From positions 558,001 to 622,000 of the forward strand of contig NZ_VTZS01000002.1 in NCBI RefSeq assembly GCF_008367235.1: a stretch of DNA of 64,000 nucleotides, read 5' to 3'. The position numbers and the translations under genes were made by a program. The notes beneath the pieces are model-generated. The model had not been told where the DNA came from. It ran no database searches and was given only the letters and a program-made list of their open reading frames with translations. Below, piece after piece: positions 26,469 to 36,208 of this stretch (positions are counted from its first letter, which is position 1; every line of letters starts with the position of its first letter). This DNA comes from Pareuzebyella sediminis (GTDB lineage Bacteria; Bacteroidota; Bacteroidia; Flavobacteriales; Flavobacteriaceae).

Positions 26469-29198
26469 ATGAAGAAGAGAATACTTAAGATTGTAGGAAT
26501 CGTTGTGATACTGGTGATAGCCATATTGGTAGCCATTCCCTTTTTTCTGGAAGCCAAAATTGGCGATCTGATAAAAAACAACGTCAATACTAATGTAAAT
26601 GCTACTTTGAACTTTGCCGATGCGGATCTAAGCCTTATCAGCCATTTCCCGAATGCGGAGCTGGGCCTTGACGGGGTGGTTTTGACCAACAGGGCACCTT
26701 TTGAGGGAGATACGCTTTTCGCTTCTAAAAACGTACGATTGACCATGGGTATAGGTGAACTTTTCAAGGGAGCTGGTGACCCGATTGCCATACGCAACCT
26801 CGAGATCGAAGGTGCGAATTTGCACATTATTGTGAACGAAGACGAAATAGCCAATTACGATATCGCAAAAGAGTCGGAAGCTTCCGCTACTACTGAGCCG
26901 GAGTCTGAAGGCTTTAGTTTTGACCTTCAATCGTATGAAATTACCGATTCCAAGGTGGCCTACGAAGATAGGGCTGCCAAGGTGTTTTTGACGGTTTCGG
27001 ATATTCGGCATCGCGGAAATGGCGATTTGTCCGCAACTACATCTGAATTGGATACCAAGACCGAAGCGTTGGTCACCTTTGATTTTGACAGTACCAACTA
27101 TTTAAACCGAAATCGTGTAAGTCTTGAGGCCCTTATCGGTATAGATCTGAAAGAGAATAAATATACCTTTTTAAAGAATGAGGCGTTAGTGAACCAACTG
27201 CCCTTGGTATTCGATGGTTTTGTAAAAGTGAACGAGACCAATCAAGAAATCGATATAAATTTTAAAACCCCTTCATCGGATTTCAAGAATTTTTTAGCGG
27301 TCATGCCCGAAGCATATTCCAAAAACGTGGAAGAGGTTCAAACTACGGGAAATTTTACCGTGGTAGGCAGTTTTAACGGGATAGTCGATGAAGCACATAT
27401 TCCGAAATTTAATATCGACATCAGCTCGGAAAAAGCTTCGTTCAAATACCCTGATTTGCCGAAATCCGTCGAGAATGTGTTTATCGATATAAAAATCAGG
27501 AACACCTCTGGTATTGCCGAAGATACGTATGTCGATATCGATCGGCTCTCTTTTATGATCGATCAAGACCGATTCGATATGACGGCCAAGATCAAGGAAT
27601 TAATGGGGAATACCAAAGTGAACGCCCATATTGATGGAACTATGAACTTGGCCAATATCTCGCAGGCCTATCCCGTGCCAGCCGAGCTCGATCTGAAAGG
27701 CATATTGACTGCCGATGTGACTACGCGTTTTGATATGGCCTCCGTTGAGAAAAAGCAATATCAGAATACCCAAACGACCGGAAAAGTTAGCCTTAGGGAT
27801 TTTGAATACAGGTCATCGGAAATTCTTAATCCGGTCAAATTGCAGACTGCTGCTATGACCTTTGATCAAAAATCCGTACAACTTAATGAGCTTAAAGGCA
27901 GCACGGGGAGTACCGATTTTAATGCTACAGGCACCATCGATAATGTATTGGGTTTCATGTTTAATGACGAAAAAGTAAAGGGAAACTTCAATCTCGTTTC
28001 AAATACCTTCGCTTTAAATGACTTTATGGTTGAGGAAGGGGTTACCAATTCCGACGACAATGAGGGCAACAAAAATGGTAAACCGGTCTCGAACGAGGGT
28101 GCCATTAAGATTCCAGCTTTTTTAGACGCGAATATCAATGCTACCGCTTCTACCGTATTATACGACAATTTATCGCTAGAAAACGTTCAGGGAAACCTTC
28201 GTATTCAAGACGAAACGGCAAGACTTACCAATATGACCTCTTCGATTTTCAATGGTAAACTCGCCTTGAACGGTGAGGTTTCCACAAAAAATGAAATCCC
28301 CACCTTTGCCATGAAGCTTGGTATGCAACAAGTGGAAATCGATCAGACGTTTAAGGCGCTCGAGCTGTTCGAAGTATTGGCGCCCATTGCCCAGATTTTA
28401 CGGGGGCAATTGAACTGCGACATAGTGCTATCAGGTAATCTTACCGATAATCTCTTGCCCGATCTGCTTACCCTGAGCGGCAATATAATCGCCGATATCA
28501 TGACTAGGGACATAAATACTGAAAGTGCCCCTTTGCTTGCTGCCTTGGATAGTAAACTGGACTTTATCGATTTAGAGGATTTGAACCTCAAAGATCTAAA
28601 AACCAAACTATCTTTCGATGAAGGCCTGGTCAAGGTCAAGCCCTTTACCCTGAACTATAAGGATATTGCCATCAATGTAGACGGAAGTCATACGTTTGAT
28701 AGGAAATTGAACTATCAGGCCACTTTTGAAGTTCCGGCCAAGTACCTGGGCAGTGAAATAAATAAATTGATTACGGAAATCGGGGAAGATGATCTGAACG
28801 AGTTGACTATTCCGGTAGTCGCAAATATTGGGGGTAATTATTCGAGCCCTTCGGTAACGACCGATCTGACATCCGGTGTTAAGGCCTTAACAAATCAATT
28901 GGTAGAAATTCAGAAACAGAAGCTATTGAATAAGGGAAAAGAAAAGGCAAGAGACCTTATTGGCGATGTGCTGAGCAAAAATAAACGGGAAACCGATTCA
29001 ACGTCGCAAAGGGATACTGAAAAAGAGGATGTAAAAGAAGTATTAGGAGGTATTTTAGGAGCTGGCAAAAAAGACACTATACAAATAAAAAAGGACTCTA
29101 CGGACGCCCCAACGAGCAATGAGGAGGTCGTCAAGGAGAAAGCCAAGAGTATTTTGGGAGGTCTTCTTGGAGGTAAGAAGAAAGACAGTACCAATTAA
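26469..29198 (+). CDS. AsmA family inner-membrane/periplasmic protein
   Basis: 909 residues: an N-terminal membrane segment (about 5-28) then a long beta-rich periplasmic part. The 'ADLSLISHFPNAELGLDGVVL' opening after the anchor and the C-terminal 'LKTKLSFDEGLVKVKPFTLNYKDI' block are typical of AsmA proteins, which are long hydrophobic-groove proteins thought to move phospholipids between the two membranes. The last 90 residues are low-complexity and carry three related Lys-rich copies: around 'KARDLIGDVLSKNKRET', 'KEVLGGILGAGKKDT' and 'AKSILGGLLGGKKKDS'. It is flanked by a convergent TVP38 gene 19 bases downstream. Confidence 0.87.
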   Translation: MKKRILKIVGIVVILVIAILVAIPFFLEAKIGDLIKNNVNTNVNATLNFADADLSLISHFPNAELGLDGVVLTNRAPFEGDTLFASKNVRLTMGIGELFKGAGDPIAIRNLEIEGANLHIIVNEDEIANYDIAKESEASATTEPESEGFSFDLQSYEITDSKVAYEDRAAKVFLTVSDIRHRGNGDLSATTSELDTKTEALVTFDFDSTNYLNRNRVSLEALIGIDLKENKYTFLKNEALVNQLPLVFDGFVKVNETNQEIDINFKTPSSDFKNFLAVMPEAYSKNVEEVQTTGNFTVVGSFNGIVDEAHIPKFNIDISSEKASFKYPDLPKSVENVFIDIKIRNTSGIAEDTYVDIDRLSFMIDQDRFDMTAKIKELMGNTKVNAHIDGTMNLANISQAYPVPAELDLKGILTADVTTRFDMASVEKKQYQNTQTTGKVSLRDFEYRSSEILNPVKLQTAAMTFDQKSVQLNELKGSTGSTDFNATGTIDNVLGFMFNDEKVKGNFNLVSNTFALNDFMVEEGVTNSDDNEGNKNGKPVSNEGAIKIPAFLDANINATASTVLYDNLSLENVQGNLRIQDETARLTNMTSSIFNGKLALNGEVSTKNEIPTFAMKLGMQQVEIDQTFKALELFEVLAPIAQILRGQLNCDIVLSGNLTDNLLPDLLTLSGNIIADIMTRDINTESAPLLAALDSKLDFIDLEDLNLKDLKTKLSFDEGLVKVKPFTLNYKDIAINVDGSHTFDRKLNYQATFEVPAKYLGSEINKLITEIGEDDLNELTIPVVANIGGNYSSPSVTTDLTSGVKALTNQLVEIQKQKLLNKGKEKARDLIGDVLSKNKRETDSTSQRDTEKEDVKEVLGGILGAGKKDTIQIKKDSTDAPTSNEEVVKEKAKSILGGLLGGKKKDSTN

Positions 29199-29217
29199 GA
29201 GTTCAAAATGGGTATAG

Positions 29218-29904
29218 TTACGTTTGACGTCTCTTGTCCCACCAAACGTAGCCTAAAAAAAGGAGTAAGGAAACGATTGAGCCCCATAACAGACCTGTCT
29301 TTAAGCTGTCGGTACTTTTACCCAGAATAGCGATAAAAAGGGTCAACGGTGCGATACCCACAAGTGTGGCTGCGATGAACTTCCAGTAGCCCATTCTTAA
29401 AATCCCTCCAACGAAACTTATGGCATCGTTGGAGAGAAAAGGGTTTAGTCGTGTAATAATGACCGCCCAAAAACCATAATCCTCTAGAAATTTAGAAACC
29501 TTTTTTTCCGTTTTTTGACCAATAATACGTTCGACGCGGCCCTTCCCTAAAAAGCTGCCTATAAAATAGCCTACAGAGGAGGCGCTGAACACGGACAAAA
29601 GTATGATTAGGCTTCCCCATAGCGGTCCATATGCCAATATGGAAACGACCATAAGGGCTATTGTGGGTACAATGATCAAAAACATTTGTGCGACCATGGC
29701 AATAACGAGTACGGGTGGGCCCCATGCTCCGAAGTCACTTACCCATGCTTGAATTTTTTGTTGATCTCCACTTGCCAGTACGCGCCATGCTTCATCGAAA
29801 AAATGTGCGATACTGGGCACCGTAAAATATCCGATGACACAGATACCTAGTAAGCCCAGGGACAAGAACATGGGCCATCTGCTTTTATTTTGGGAATCTT
29901 TCAA
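29218..29904 (-). CDS. TVP38/TMEM64 (DedA-like) membrane protein
   Basis: 228 residues with about five hydrophobic segments and the VTT/SNARE-associated domain: 'YFIGSFLGKGRVERIIG' (108-124) and 'FWAVIITRLNPFLSNDAISFVGGILRMG' region (143-170), where 'R-x-x-P' and the following 'G' are the conserved core. Proteins of this family are linked to lipid scrambling and membrane homeostasis. Transcribed on its own, convergent with the AsmA gene; both families act on membrane lipids, but the convergent arrangement gives no operon support. Confidence 0.88.
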   Translation of the reverse strand: MKDSQNKSRWPMFLSLGLLGICVIGYFTVPSIAHFFDEAWRVLASGDQQKIQAWVSDFGAWGPPVLVIAMVAQMFLIIVPTIALMVVSILAYGPLWGSLIILLSVFSASSVGYFIGSFLGKGRVERIIGQKTEKKVSKFLEDYGFWAVIITRLNPFLSNDAISFVGGILRMGYWKFIAATLVGIAPLTLFIAILGKSTDSLKTGLLWGSIVSLLLFLGYVWWDKRRQT

Positions 29905-29964
29905 GTGTGCTTTAATTTCTTCGATTAAGGCCTAGCGGCCTTTGCAAGGTGCGTTGTTCTGGTT

Positions 29965-30963
29965 TCAATAAATCTTAACCAACATTTTTCCCTTATTCTT
30001 TCCGTCAAATAAATCGATAAATGCCTGAGGTATATTTTCAAAACCTTCTACGATCGTTTCTTCATAGGTAAGACTTCCTTCCTTTAACCAATCGGCTAGT
30101 TGCTGTATGGCCGGGCCGAACTTTGAAGCGTGGTCCCGTACTAAAAACCCTTGGATCAATACGGTTTTTCTAATCAGAATACTTTCGTACCTCGGCCCAC
30201 GGGGCGTCTCCGTTTCATTATAGAGCGATATCGCACCACAGCTGATGACACGGCCATTTTTATTAATGTTGGCCATAGCTGCATCAAGGGTTTCCCCACC
30301 TACATTATCGAAATACACGTCAACACCGTTCGCACATAATTCGGAAATGGCCTGTTGCATATTTTGGGTAGTCTTATAATTGATGCCGGCATCAAAGCCG
30401 AACTTTTCTTTCATCAAGTTTATTTTCTCATCGCTGCCGGCAATCCCGATAACATGGCACCCTTTTATTTTACCGATTTGCCCCACGGTACTGCCCACGG
30501 CTCCAGAAGCTCCGGAAACCAAAAGAGTTTCCCCTTTTTTAAGATGACCTATTTGGTCGAGGCTTATGTAGGCAGTGAGCCCGGTAAGCCCTAAAATACC
30601 TAGGTGTGCAGATAGTGGGGCCAGCTCCTCGCTTACCTTGTTCAAGCCACTGCCCGTGGAAACATTAAAGGTCTTCCAGGGTAGCATCCCACTTACAAAA
30701 TCACCTTCGGCAAAGTTCTTGTTCTTCGATGTGACTACTTCGGCAACTATACCCGATTCTATAGGTTCACCAAGTTTGAAAGGTTCTATGTACGATGGAA
30801 TATCGCGCATTCTACCTCTTAGATAGGGGTCTACAGACACAAATTTTGTTTTTAGAAGTAGCTCCCCTTCTTTCAGGGTTGCTAATTCTTCCTCCGTAAA
30901 TTTAAAATCGCCCAGTTGGGGCCTTCCTTCAGGTCTATTTTTAAGTAGTATCGTTTTGTTCAT
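29965..30963 (-). CDS. NADP-dependent oxidoreductase, CurA/leukotriene B4 dehydrogenase type
   Basis: Zinc-independent medium-chain reductase, about 332 residues from the ATG at 30963, which opens with the family's 'MNKTILLKNRPEGRPQ'; the ATG at 31002 adds an unrelated leader. 'DPYLRGRM' near 40-47, 'GLTGLTAYISLDQIG' and the NADPH-binding 'VSGASGAVGSTVGQIGKIKG' are clear, with no structural-zinc cysteines. Homologues reduce alpha,beta-unsaturated ketones or aldehydes. The real substrate here is unknown. It is a single gene with no clear functional partners. Confidence 0.9.
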   Translation of the reverse strand: MNKTILLKNRPEGRPQLGDFKFTEEELATLKEGELLLKTKFVSVDPYLRGRMRDIPSYIEPFKLGEPIESGIVAEVVTSKNKNFAEGDFVSGMLPWKTFNVSTGSGLNKVSEELAPLSAHLGILGLTGLTAYISLDQIGHLKKGETLLVSGASGAVGSTVGQIGKIKGCHVIGIAGSDEKINLMKEKFGFDAGINYKTTQNMQQAISELCANGVDVYFDNVGGETLDAAMANINKNGRVISCGAISLYNETETPRGPRYESILIRKTVLIQGFLVRDHASKFGPAIQQLADWLKEGSLTYEETIVEGFENIPQAFIDLFDGKNKGKMLVKIY

Positions 30964-31061
30964 TCTTTGTTTTTTATTTTTTAAGATAAGCGGGTTGTAC
31001 AAAAATTATTAGCCCAATCCATTTTATTATGGTTGCGGGTTGGCTCAAATCAGAGCGTTTC

Positions 31062-31856
31062 TTAACGGATCTCCAGCGAAACATAATATCCTTCGTTACC
31101 GCGTACATTGAAGACGGTGCCGTCACCGAAAATAAAATATTGCCCTTTTATGCCTTTGAGAATGCCCTCATACGCAGGTTGTTTATCGAGATTTAGACTT
31201 TTCACCTTGACCGGATACTCCAATACGGGAAAATCAAGATGGGTCTCGGTACGGTTCCTAATGAAATATTGCTTGGCCTCGGAAGGAATATATTCTTCCA
31301 AACGGTTGCGCCACGCGACCAAATCTTCGTCCTTCACATCATTGGTCAACATTTTTCTCCAATTGGTTTTGTCCGAAATATGGTCTTTAAGGGCGACCTC
31401 CGTTATTCCGGCCAAATATCGGTTGGGTACTTCGACAATTTCAATAGCTTCGTGCGCACCCTGGTCGATCCAGCGGGTAGGAACCTGTACTTTTCGGGTT
31501 ACCCCGACTTTTATTGAGCTTGAATTGGCAAGATAAACGATGTGGGGTTGCAGCTGTACTTTTTTTTCATAGTCTAAATCTCTATCTTCTTCGCCTAAAT
31601 GGGCTTTGCTAAGCTCTGGTCGCATAATCCAATCTCCTGCGGAAGGAATCTCGAAAAAGCAAGTTTTGCAGAATCCTTGTCGATAAATCGGACGGTCTAG
31701 ACCGCAATTCAGGCATTGGAATTTGATAAAATTGATCTTTAGGTTTTTGTTCAGGGCTTGATTTACGTTCAAAAAATCGTTCTCGAAAACCATATAATAC
31801 TGTATAGGGTTCCCTATTTCTGTTTTCATTTTTCGTAGTACTCCTTCGTACAGCAT
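31062..31856 (-). CDS. DUF2797 domain protein
   Basis: 264 residues with a four-Cys zinc site, 'CLNCGLDRPIYRQGFCKTC' near residues 48-66, then 'PHIVYLANSSSIKVGVTRKVQ' near 105-125. This layout matches DUF2797 as I remember it. The second block (hydrophobic strand ending YLA, then KVGVT, then a later Arg-Trp 'PTRWIDQG') looks like the core of GIY-YIG/T5orf172 nucleases, but this is my pattern reading. A start at 31829 (second ATG, 'MKTEIGNPIQYY') is possible. Function unknown. Confidence 0.75.
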   Translation of the reverse strand: MLYEGVLRKMKTEIGNPIQYYMVFENDFLNVNQALNKNLKINFIKFQCLNCGLDRPIYRQGFCKTCFFEIPSAGDWIMRPELSKAHLGEEDRDLDYEKKVQLQPHIVYLANSSSIKVGVTRKVQVPTRWIDQGAHEAIEIVEVPNRYLAGITEVALKDHISDKTNWRKMLTNDVKDEDLVAWRNRLEEYIPSEAKQYFIRNRTETHLDFPVLEYPVKVKSLNLDKQPAYEGILKGIKGQYFIFGDGTVFNVRGNEGYYVSLEIR

Positions 31857-31954
31857 ATTCGGGTAGGTTTTATGTAGAATTTGAAAATGATGGTTTAATA
31901 GGCTATTTTTAGCGGCTAGCTTTATGCAGCCTCAACACCAAAGATATCCAAAAA

Positions 31955-33469
31955 ATGACGATTCCTTTGTTTAATTCGATTGCTTCCTGGTTGCTAAAAA
32001 AGCGATATCATCAGATTGAACTTTTTTTGAAATACCCTGCCGAGGTACAGGAGGAAGTGCTGTTTCAATTATTGGAAATTGCCGAGGATACCGAATATGG
32101 CAAAAAATACGATTTTACTTCCATAGAGAGCTATGAAGCTTTCCGGCAAAGGATGCCCATAGTGTCCTACGAGGAAATTGAAGGGGATATAGAGCGCACC
32201 AGAAGGGGGGAACAAAATGTATTTTGGCCGACCGGTATTAAGTGGTTTGCCAAAAGTAGCGGTACGACCAATGCGAAGAGCAAGTTCATTCCGGTAAGTA
32301 GTGAAGCTTTGGAAGATTGCCATTATAAATCGGGAAAAGATTTGCTTTGTCTCTATTTGAATAACAATGAAGATTCACAACTTTTTACCGGTAAAAGCCT
32401 CAGATTGGGAGGGAGTAAAGAGTTATATGAAGACAATGGTTCATTTTTCGGAGATCTTTCCGCTATTTTGATCGACAATATGCCTTTATGGGCCGAATTT
32501 AGTAGCACGCCAAGTAGCAAAGTTTCCCTGATGAGTGAGTGGGAAAGCAAATTAAGAGCTATCATTAAAGAAAGCACCCAAGAAAATGTGACAAGTCTGG
32601 CAGGGGTGCCCTCGTGGATGTTAGTGCTTCTCAATAATGTGATTCAGGAAACCGGTAAGGATAATCTTTTTCAGATATGGGAAAATTTGGAGGTTTACTT
32701 TCATGGAGGTGTCAGTTTTAGCCCCTACAAAGAGCAATATCGAAAGTTGCTGCCCCGTAAAAATTTCAGATATTATGAAATTTATAATGCTTCCGAAGGT
32801 TTTTTTGCCATACAAGATCGTAACAATGCGGATGATCTTTTGTTGATGCTGGATTATGGAATTTTTTATGAGTTTGTCCCCATGCAGGATTATGGTACCG
32901 AGGCGCAGAAAGCCATTCCGTTATGGGAAGTTCAATTGAATATCAATTACGCTATTATTATCACAACGAACTCCGGGCTTTGGCGGTACAAAATTGGGGA
33001 TACGGTACGCTTTACCTCTATTGACCCCTATCGTATCAAGATTACCGGTAGAACCAAGCATCATATCAACGTATTCGGTGAAGAGCTCATTATAGAAAAT
33101 GCCGAAGAGGCACTCAAGAATGTTTGTATGAAAACAGGGGCGCAGATAAAAGACTACACGGCCGGCCCCATATTCATGGCAGGTGCGGAAAAAGGGGGGC
33201 ATGAATGGATTATCGAGTTTCGAAAACCTCCTGAAGACGTCGATTATTTTACCGAATTTTTAGATAATGCGCTCAAATCGCTCAACTCGGATTATGAGGC
33301 AAAAAGGTACAACAACATCACTTTGAAACTGCCAAAAGTACATATTGCTAGAGAAAACCTTTTCTACGATTGGCTCAAGGCCAAGGATAAGCTGGGCGGA
33401 CAACACAAAATTCCTCGATTATCGAATAAAAGGAACTACATCGAAGAATTACTTCACATGAACAAATAA
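31955..33469 (+). CDS. GH3 (auxin-responsive promoter) family acyl-adenylating enzyme
   Basis: 504 residues related to plant GH3 proteins, which adenylate a carboxylic acid and join it to an amino acid. ATP-binding motifs are visible: 'FAKSSGTTNAKSKFIPVS' near 98-115 and 'YNASEGFFAIQDR' near 277-289, plus 'GLWRYKIGDTVRF' near 342-354 and 'ITGRTKHHINVFGEELI' near 364-380. Bacterial homologues are common in Bacteroidota and have no agreed function. The next gene, a small alpha/beta-hydrolase-like protein, is on the same strand 72 bases on. Confidence 0.88.
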   Translation: MTIPLFNSIASWLLKKRYHQIELFLKYPAEVQEEVLFQLLEIAEDTEYGKKYDFTSIESYEAFRQRMPIVSYEEIEGDIERTRRGEQNVFWPTGIKWFAKSSGTTNAKSKFIPVSSEALEDCHYKSGKDLLCLYLNNNEDSQLFTGKSLRLGGSKELYEDNGSFFGDLSAILIDNMPLWAEFSSTPSSKVSLMSEWESKLRAIIKESTQENVTSLAGVPSWMLVLLNNVIQETGKDNLFQIWENLEVYFHGGVSFSPYKEQYRKLLPRKNFRYYEIYNASEGFFAIQDRNNADDLLLMLDYGIFYEFVPMQDYGTEAQKAIPLWEVQLNINYAIIITTNSGLWRYKIGDTVRFTSIDPYRIKITGRTKHHINVFGEELIIENAEEALKNVCMKTGAQIKDYTAGPIFMAGAEKGGHEWIIEFRKPPEDVDYFTEFLDNALKSLNSDYEAKRYNNITLKLPKVHIARENLFYDWLKAKDKLGGQHKIPRLSNKRNYIEELLHMNK

Positions 33470-33541
33470 TTGTGGGTTTTTCCCGTTTAATTTTCAAATT
33501 GGTTCGATAAACTTGACCTGACCCAATTAAATTGTAAAGTT

Positions 33542-34105
33542 ATGGCGGAAAGACTCGTGATTTTATCCGATATGTGGGGATCCAAAAAAGGACTTTGGAT
33601 AACCTCATACCTAGGGTATCTACAACAATATTTTGACATCACTTTTTATGATTGCCAAGAACTGGGTGATTTAGAGGTTGCCGTGAGTTCTGAAGAAAAT
33701 ATTCATCATGCCTTTGTAAACGGAGGTATTGACACCGCGGTAGCACACCTTCTGAAAAAGGAAAATGAACCGGCGCATTACCTCGGTTTTAGCGTTGGAG
33801 GAGCCATAGCCTGGAAAGCTAATAACATGGGGGTTCCCATGAAATCATTGTATGCCGTTTCGGCCACTAGGGTTAGGGTTGAAACTCAAAAGCCCAATTG
33901 CCCCATCAGGTTATTGTTCGGTGACCAAGATATCTACAGGCCGAAATCAACATGGTATGAAAAAATGGGCATTGAAAGGGAACTCATCAAAAATTTTGGG
34001 CATGAGATGTACACCGATGAAAAGATGATTAAAAAAGTTTGTCTTGATCTTTTGAATCTGGTTACCCAAAAAAACAGATATGGAAGCAAAGAAAAAGCAG
34101 TTTAA
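33542..34105 (+). CDS. Small alpha/beta-hydrolase-like protein
   Basis: 187 residues. The '[13 protein letters not shown]' stretch near 80-92 is a nucleophile-elbow (G-x-S-x-G), '[13 protein letters not shown]' near 120-132 gives the acidic strand end, and '[11 protein letters not shown]' near 148-158 holds a possible catalytic His, so the triad order Ser-Asp-His is kept. It is shorter than most of the superfamily because the lid is absent. No specific substrate can be named. Its TAA stop overlaps the stop of the convergent clpX gene by three bases, inside a terminator hairpin. Confidence 0.7.
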   Translation: MAERLVILSDMWGSKKGLWITSYLGYLQQYFDITFYDCQELGDLEVAVSSEENIHHAFVNGGIDTAVAHLLKKENEPAHYLGFSVGGAIAWKANNMGVPMKSLYAVSATRVRVETQKPNCPIRLLFGDQDIYRPKSTWYEKMGIERELIKNFGHEMYTDEKMIKKVCLDLLNLVTQKNRYGSKEKAV

Positions 34106-34117
34106 GAAACTGCTTTT
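34093..34117. terminator. Bidirectional terminator spanning both stop codons of the hydrolase gene and clpX
   Basis: AAAAGCAGTTT, AAG, AAACTGCTTTT: perfect 11-base arms. The plus-strand stop (34103-34105) and the minus-strand stop (34102-34104) lie at the top of the hairpin. T-runs flank in both directions (A's on one side, T's on the other), so it can end both transcripts. Confidence 0.75.
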
Positions 34118-35337
34118 AACTTTTTAATCGTCTCGTAAGACAGCTTATTTTCTGCGTAGGGTTTAGTTACTTTAAACTCGGTTTCCCCATTACTTGGCAT
34201 TTCGAACATGGCATCCGTAAAGATGGCCTCGCATAACGAACGCAAGCCTCTTGCCCCTAACTTGTACTCAATGGCCTTGTCCACTATGTAATCTAACGCC
34301 TGTTCGGTGATGGTAAAACTGATATCATCCATTCCGAACAGTTTTTCATACTGTTTAATGATGGCATTTTTAGGTTCGGTCAAGATGGCACGAAGCGTTT
34401 TTTTATCCAAAGGATTCATATGGGTCAAAACCGGAAGCCTTCCTATTATTTCGGGAATGAGACCAAATTCTTTCAAGTCTTTTGGAATGATATATTGCAA
34501 AATATTCTTTTGGTCGAGCCCGTCATCTATTTTGGCAGCACTATAACCTATGGCTTGAAGATTCAATCTTTTAGTTATGGCTCGTTCAATACCATCGAAG
34601 GCTCCGCCTGCGATAAAGAGAATATTTTCGGTGTTGACCTCAATAAACTTTTGATCAGGATGCTTCCTGCCTCCTTTCGGGGGAACATTAACAACGGTTC
34701 CTTCCAATAATTTGAGCAGGCCTTGCTGAACTCCTTCCCCTGAGACGTCCCGGGTTATTGAAGGGTTATCGCTCTTTCGGGCTATTTTGTCAATTTCATC
34801 GATAAAGACGATACCGCGTTCTGCCTTTTCGACATTATAGTCTGCCGCTTGCAATAGACGCGTAAGTATACTTTCTACATCTTCACCGACATACCCTGCT
34901 TCGGTCAATACGGTCGCATCGACGATGGCCAAGGGAACGTTTAGCATCTTTGCAATGGTTTTGGCAATAAGGGTTTTCCCTGTACCTGTTTGCCCAACCA
35001 TGATGATATTACTTTTCTGGATTTCGATGTCGTCTTCTTTCGATTTAGGCTGTAAAAGCCTTTTGTAATGATTATAGACGGCGACTGACATTACTTTTTT
35101 GGTCCGCTCTTGACCGATTACAAAAGTATCTAGGAAAGCCTTGATATCAAGGGGTTTTTTAAGGGTAAGCTCTGCCGAAAGGTCATTTGATTTGCTCTGT
35201 CTTGACTCTTCCGCGACTATACCATGGGCCTGTTCGATACATCGGTCACAAATATGCGCATCCAACCCCGCGATCAATAGATTGGTCTCAGGCTTTTTTC
35301 TTCCGCAAAATGAACATTCTAAATTTTCTTTTGGCAT
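34102..35337 (-). CDS. clpX: ATP-dependent Clp protease ATP-binding subunit ClpX
   Basis: AAA+ unfoldase that feeds tagged proteins to ClpP. 411 residues. The N-terminal zinc finger uses C8, C11, C30 and C33 ('CSFCGRKK', 'HICDRC'). Walker A '[15 protein letters not shown]', Walker B '[13 protein letters not shown]', the pore loop '[10 protein letters not shown]' region, sensor '[11 protein letters not shown]' and the 'IGRLPV' IGF-type loop segment (here '[10 protein letters not shown]') are present. It lies 88 bases downstream of clpP on the same strand, with tig further upstream, the common tig-clpP-clpX order. Confidence 0.97.
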   Translation of the reverse strand: MPKENLECSFCGRKKPETNLLIAGLDAHICDRCIEQAHGIVAEESRQSKSNDLSAELTLKKPLDIKAFLDTFVIGQERTKKVMSVAVYNHYKRLLQPKSKEDDIEIQKSNIIMVGQTGTGKTLIAKTIAKMLNVPLAIVDATVLTEAGYVGEDVESILTRLLQAADYNVEKAERGIVFIDEIDKIARKSDNPSITRDVSGEGVQQGLLKLLEGTVVNVPPKGGRKHPDQKFIEVNTENILFIAGGAFDGIERAITKRLNLQAIGYSAAKIDDGLDQKNILQYIIPKDLKEFGLIPEIIGRLPVLTHMNPLDKKTLRAILTEPKNAIIKQYEKLFGMDDISFTITEQALDYIVDKAIEYKLGARGLRSLCEAIFTDAMFEMPSNGETEFKVTKPYAENKLSYETIKKLKAVS

Positions 35338-35425
35338 CTCATATCTTTTTCATTACTCCTAACGCAGATAGCCGTATTTTATTTATAGGCTATATAGAAA
35401 CATATTTTTCTTTCATTGGTCGAGA

Positions 35426-36106
35426 TTACTTTTTATCCCTTACCAATAGTTCATCAATCATGCCATACTTGAGAGCTTCCTCAGCTTTCATCCAGTAATC
35501 GCGGTCACTATCTTCATTTACCTTTTCTATGGTCTGGCCAGAATGGCTCGCGATGATTTCGTACAGTTCTTGTTTTAATTTCAATATTTCCCGAGCCGTA
35601 ATTTCTATGTCGCTCGCTTGCCCTTGAGCACCTCCCATGGGCTGGTGGATCATTACCCTTGAATGGGTCAGACCGCTTCGTTTTCCTTTTTCACCCGCAC
35701 AAAGCAAAACAGCTCCCATAGATGCCGCCATACCTGTACAAATGGTCGCTACGTCGGGTGCAATGAATTGCATAGTGTCGTAAATCCCTAGACCGGCATA
35801 CACACTACCGCCAGGAGAATTGATATAGATTTGAATATCTTTAGAAGAATCGGTGCTCGCCAAAAATAACAGCTGTGCCTGAACAATATTAGCGACCTGT
35901 TCGGTAATTCCCGTACCTAAAAAGATGATACGGTCCATCATCAGTCTTGAAAAGACATCCATAGCGACTGCGTTCATTTGTCTTTCTTCAATGATGTTGG
36001 GTGTCAAATTGACGGGATACATACTGCTAACAATGGTGTCGTAATACGTACTGCTGATACCTTGGTCCTTTATCGCGTAATTTTTGAATTCTTTTCCGTA
36101 ATCCAT
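35426..36106 (-). CDS. clpP: ATP-dependent Clp protease proteolytic subunit ClpP
   Basis: Serine protease forming the 14-mer degradation chamber. 226 residues, slightly longer than the E. coli protein because of an extended N-terminus. Catalytic Ser in 'TGMAASMGAVLL' (S129), His in 'RVMIHQPMGGAQGQ' (H154), followed by the Asp in 'NEDSDRDYWM' region near 205. The 'NSPGGSVYAGLGIYDTMQ' strand is intact. A strong terminator lies between tig and clpP, so clpP-clpX probably have their own promoter as well. Confidence 0.97.
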   Translation of the reverse strand: MDYGKEFKNYAIKDQGISSTYYDTIVSSMYPVNLTPNIIEERQMNAVAMDVFSRLMMDRIIFLGTGITEQVANIVQAQLLFLASTDSSKDIQIYINSPGGSVYAGLGIYDTMQFIAPDVATICTGMAASMGAVLLCAGEKGKRSGLTHSRVMIHQPMGGAQGQASDIEITAREILKLKQELYEIIASHSGQTIEKVNEDSDRDYWMKAEEALKYGMIDELLVRDKK

Positions 36107-36147
36107 ATGTATATTTTCGAAATTTAAATACCCGAAGGTAAAAGATA

Positions 36148-36180
36148 AAAAAAAGTGCCGAAAAAACTGTTTTTCGGCAC
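36148..36180 (-). terminator. Intrinsic terminator after tig
   Basis: On the minus strand GTGCCGAAAAA, four-base loop, TTTTTCGGCAC, then seven T's: an 11-base perfect stem with a U-run, 29 bases after the tig stop. Confidence 0.85.
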
Positions 36181-36208
36181 TGTAAAGATACTTATAATTT
36201 TTTTTAAA

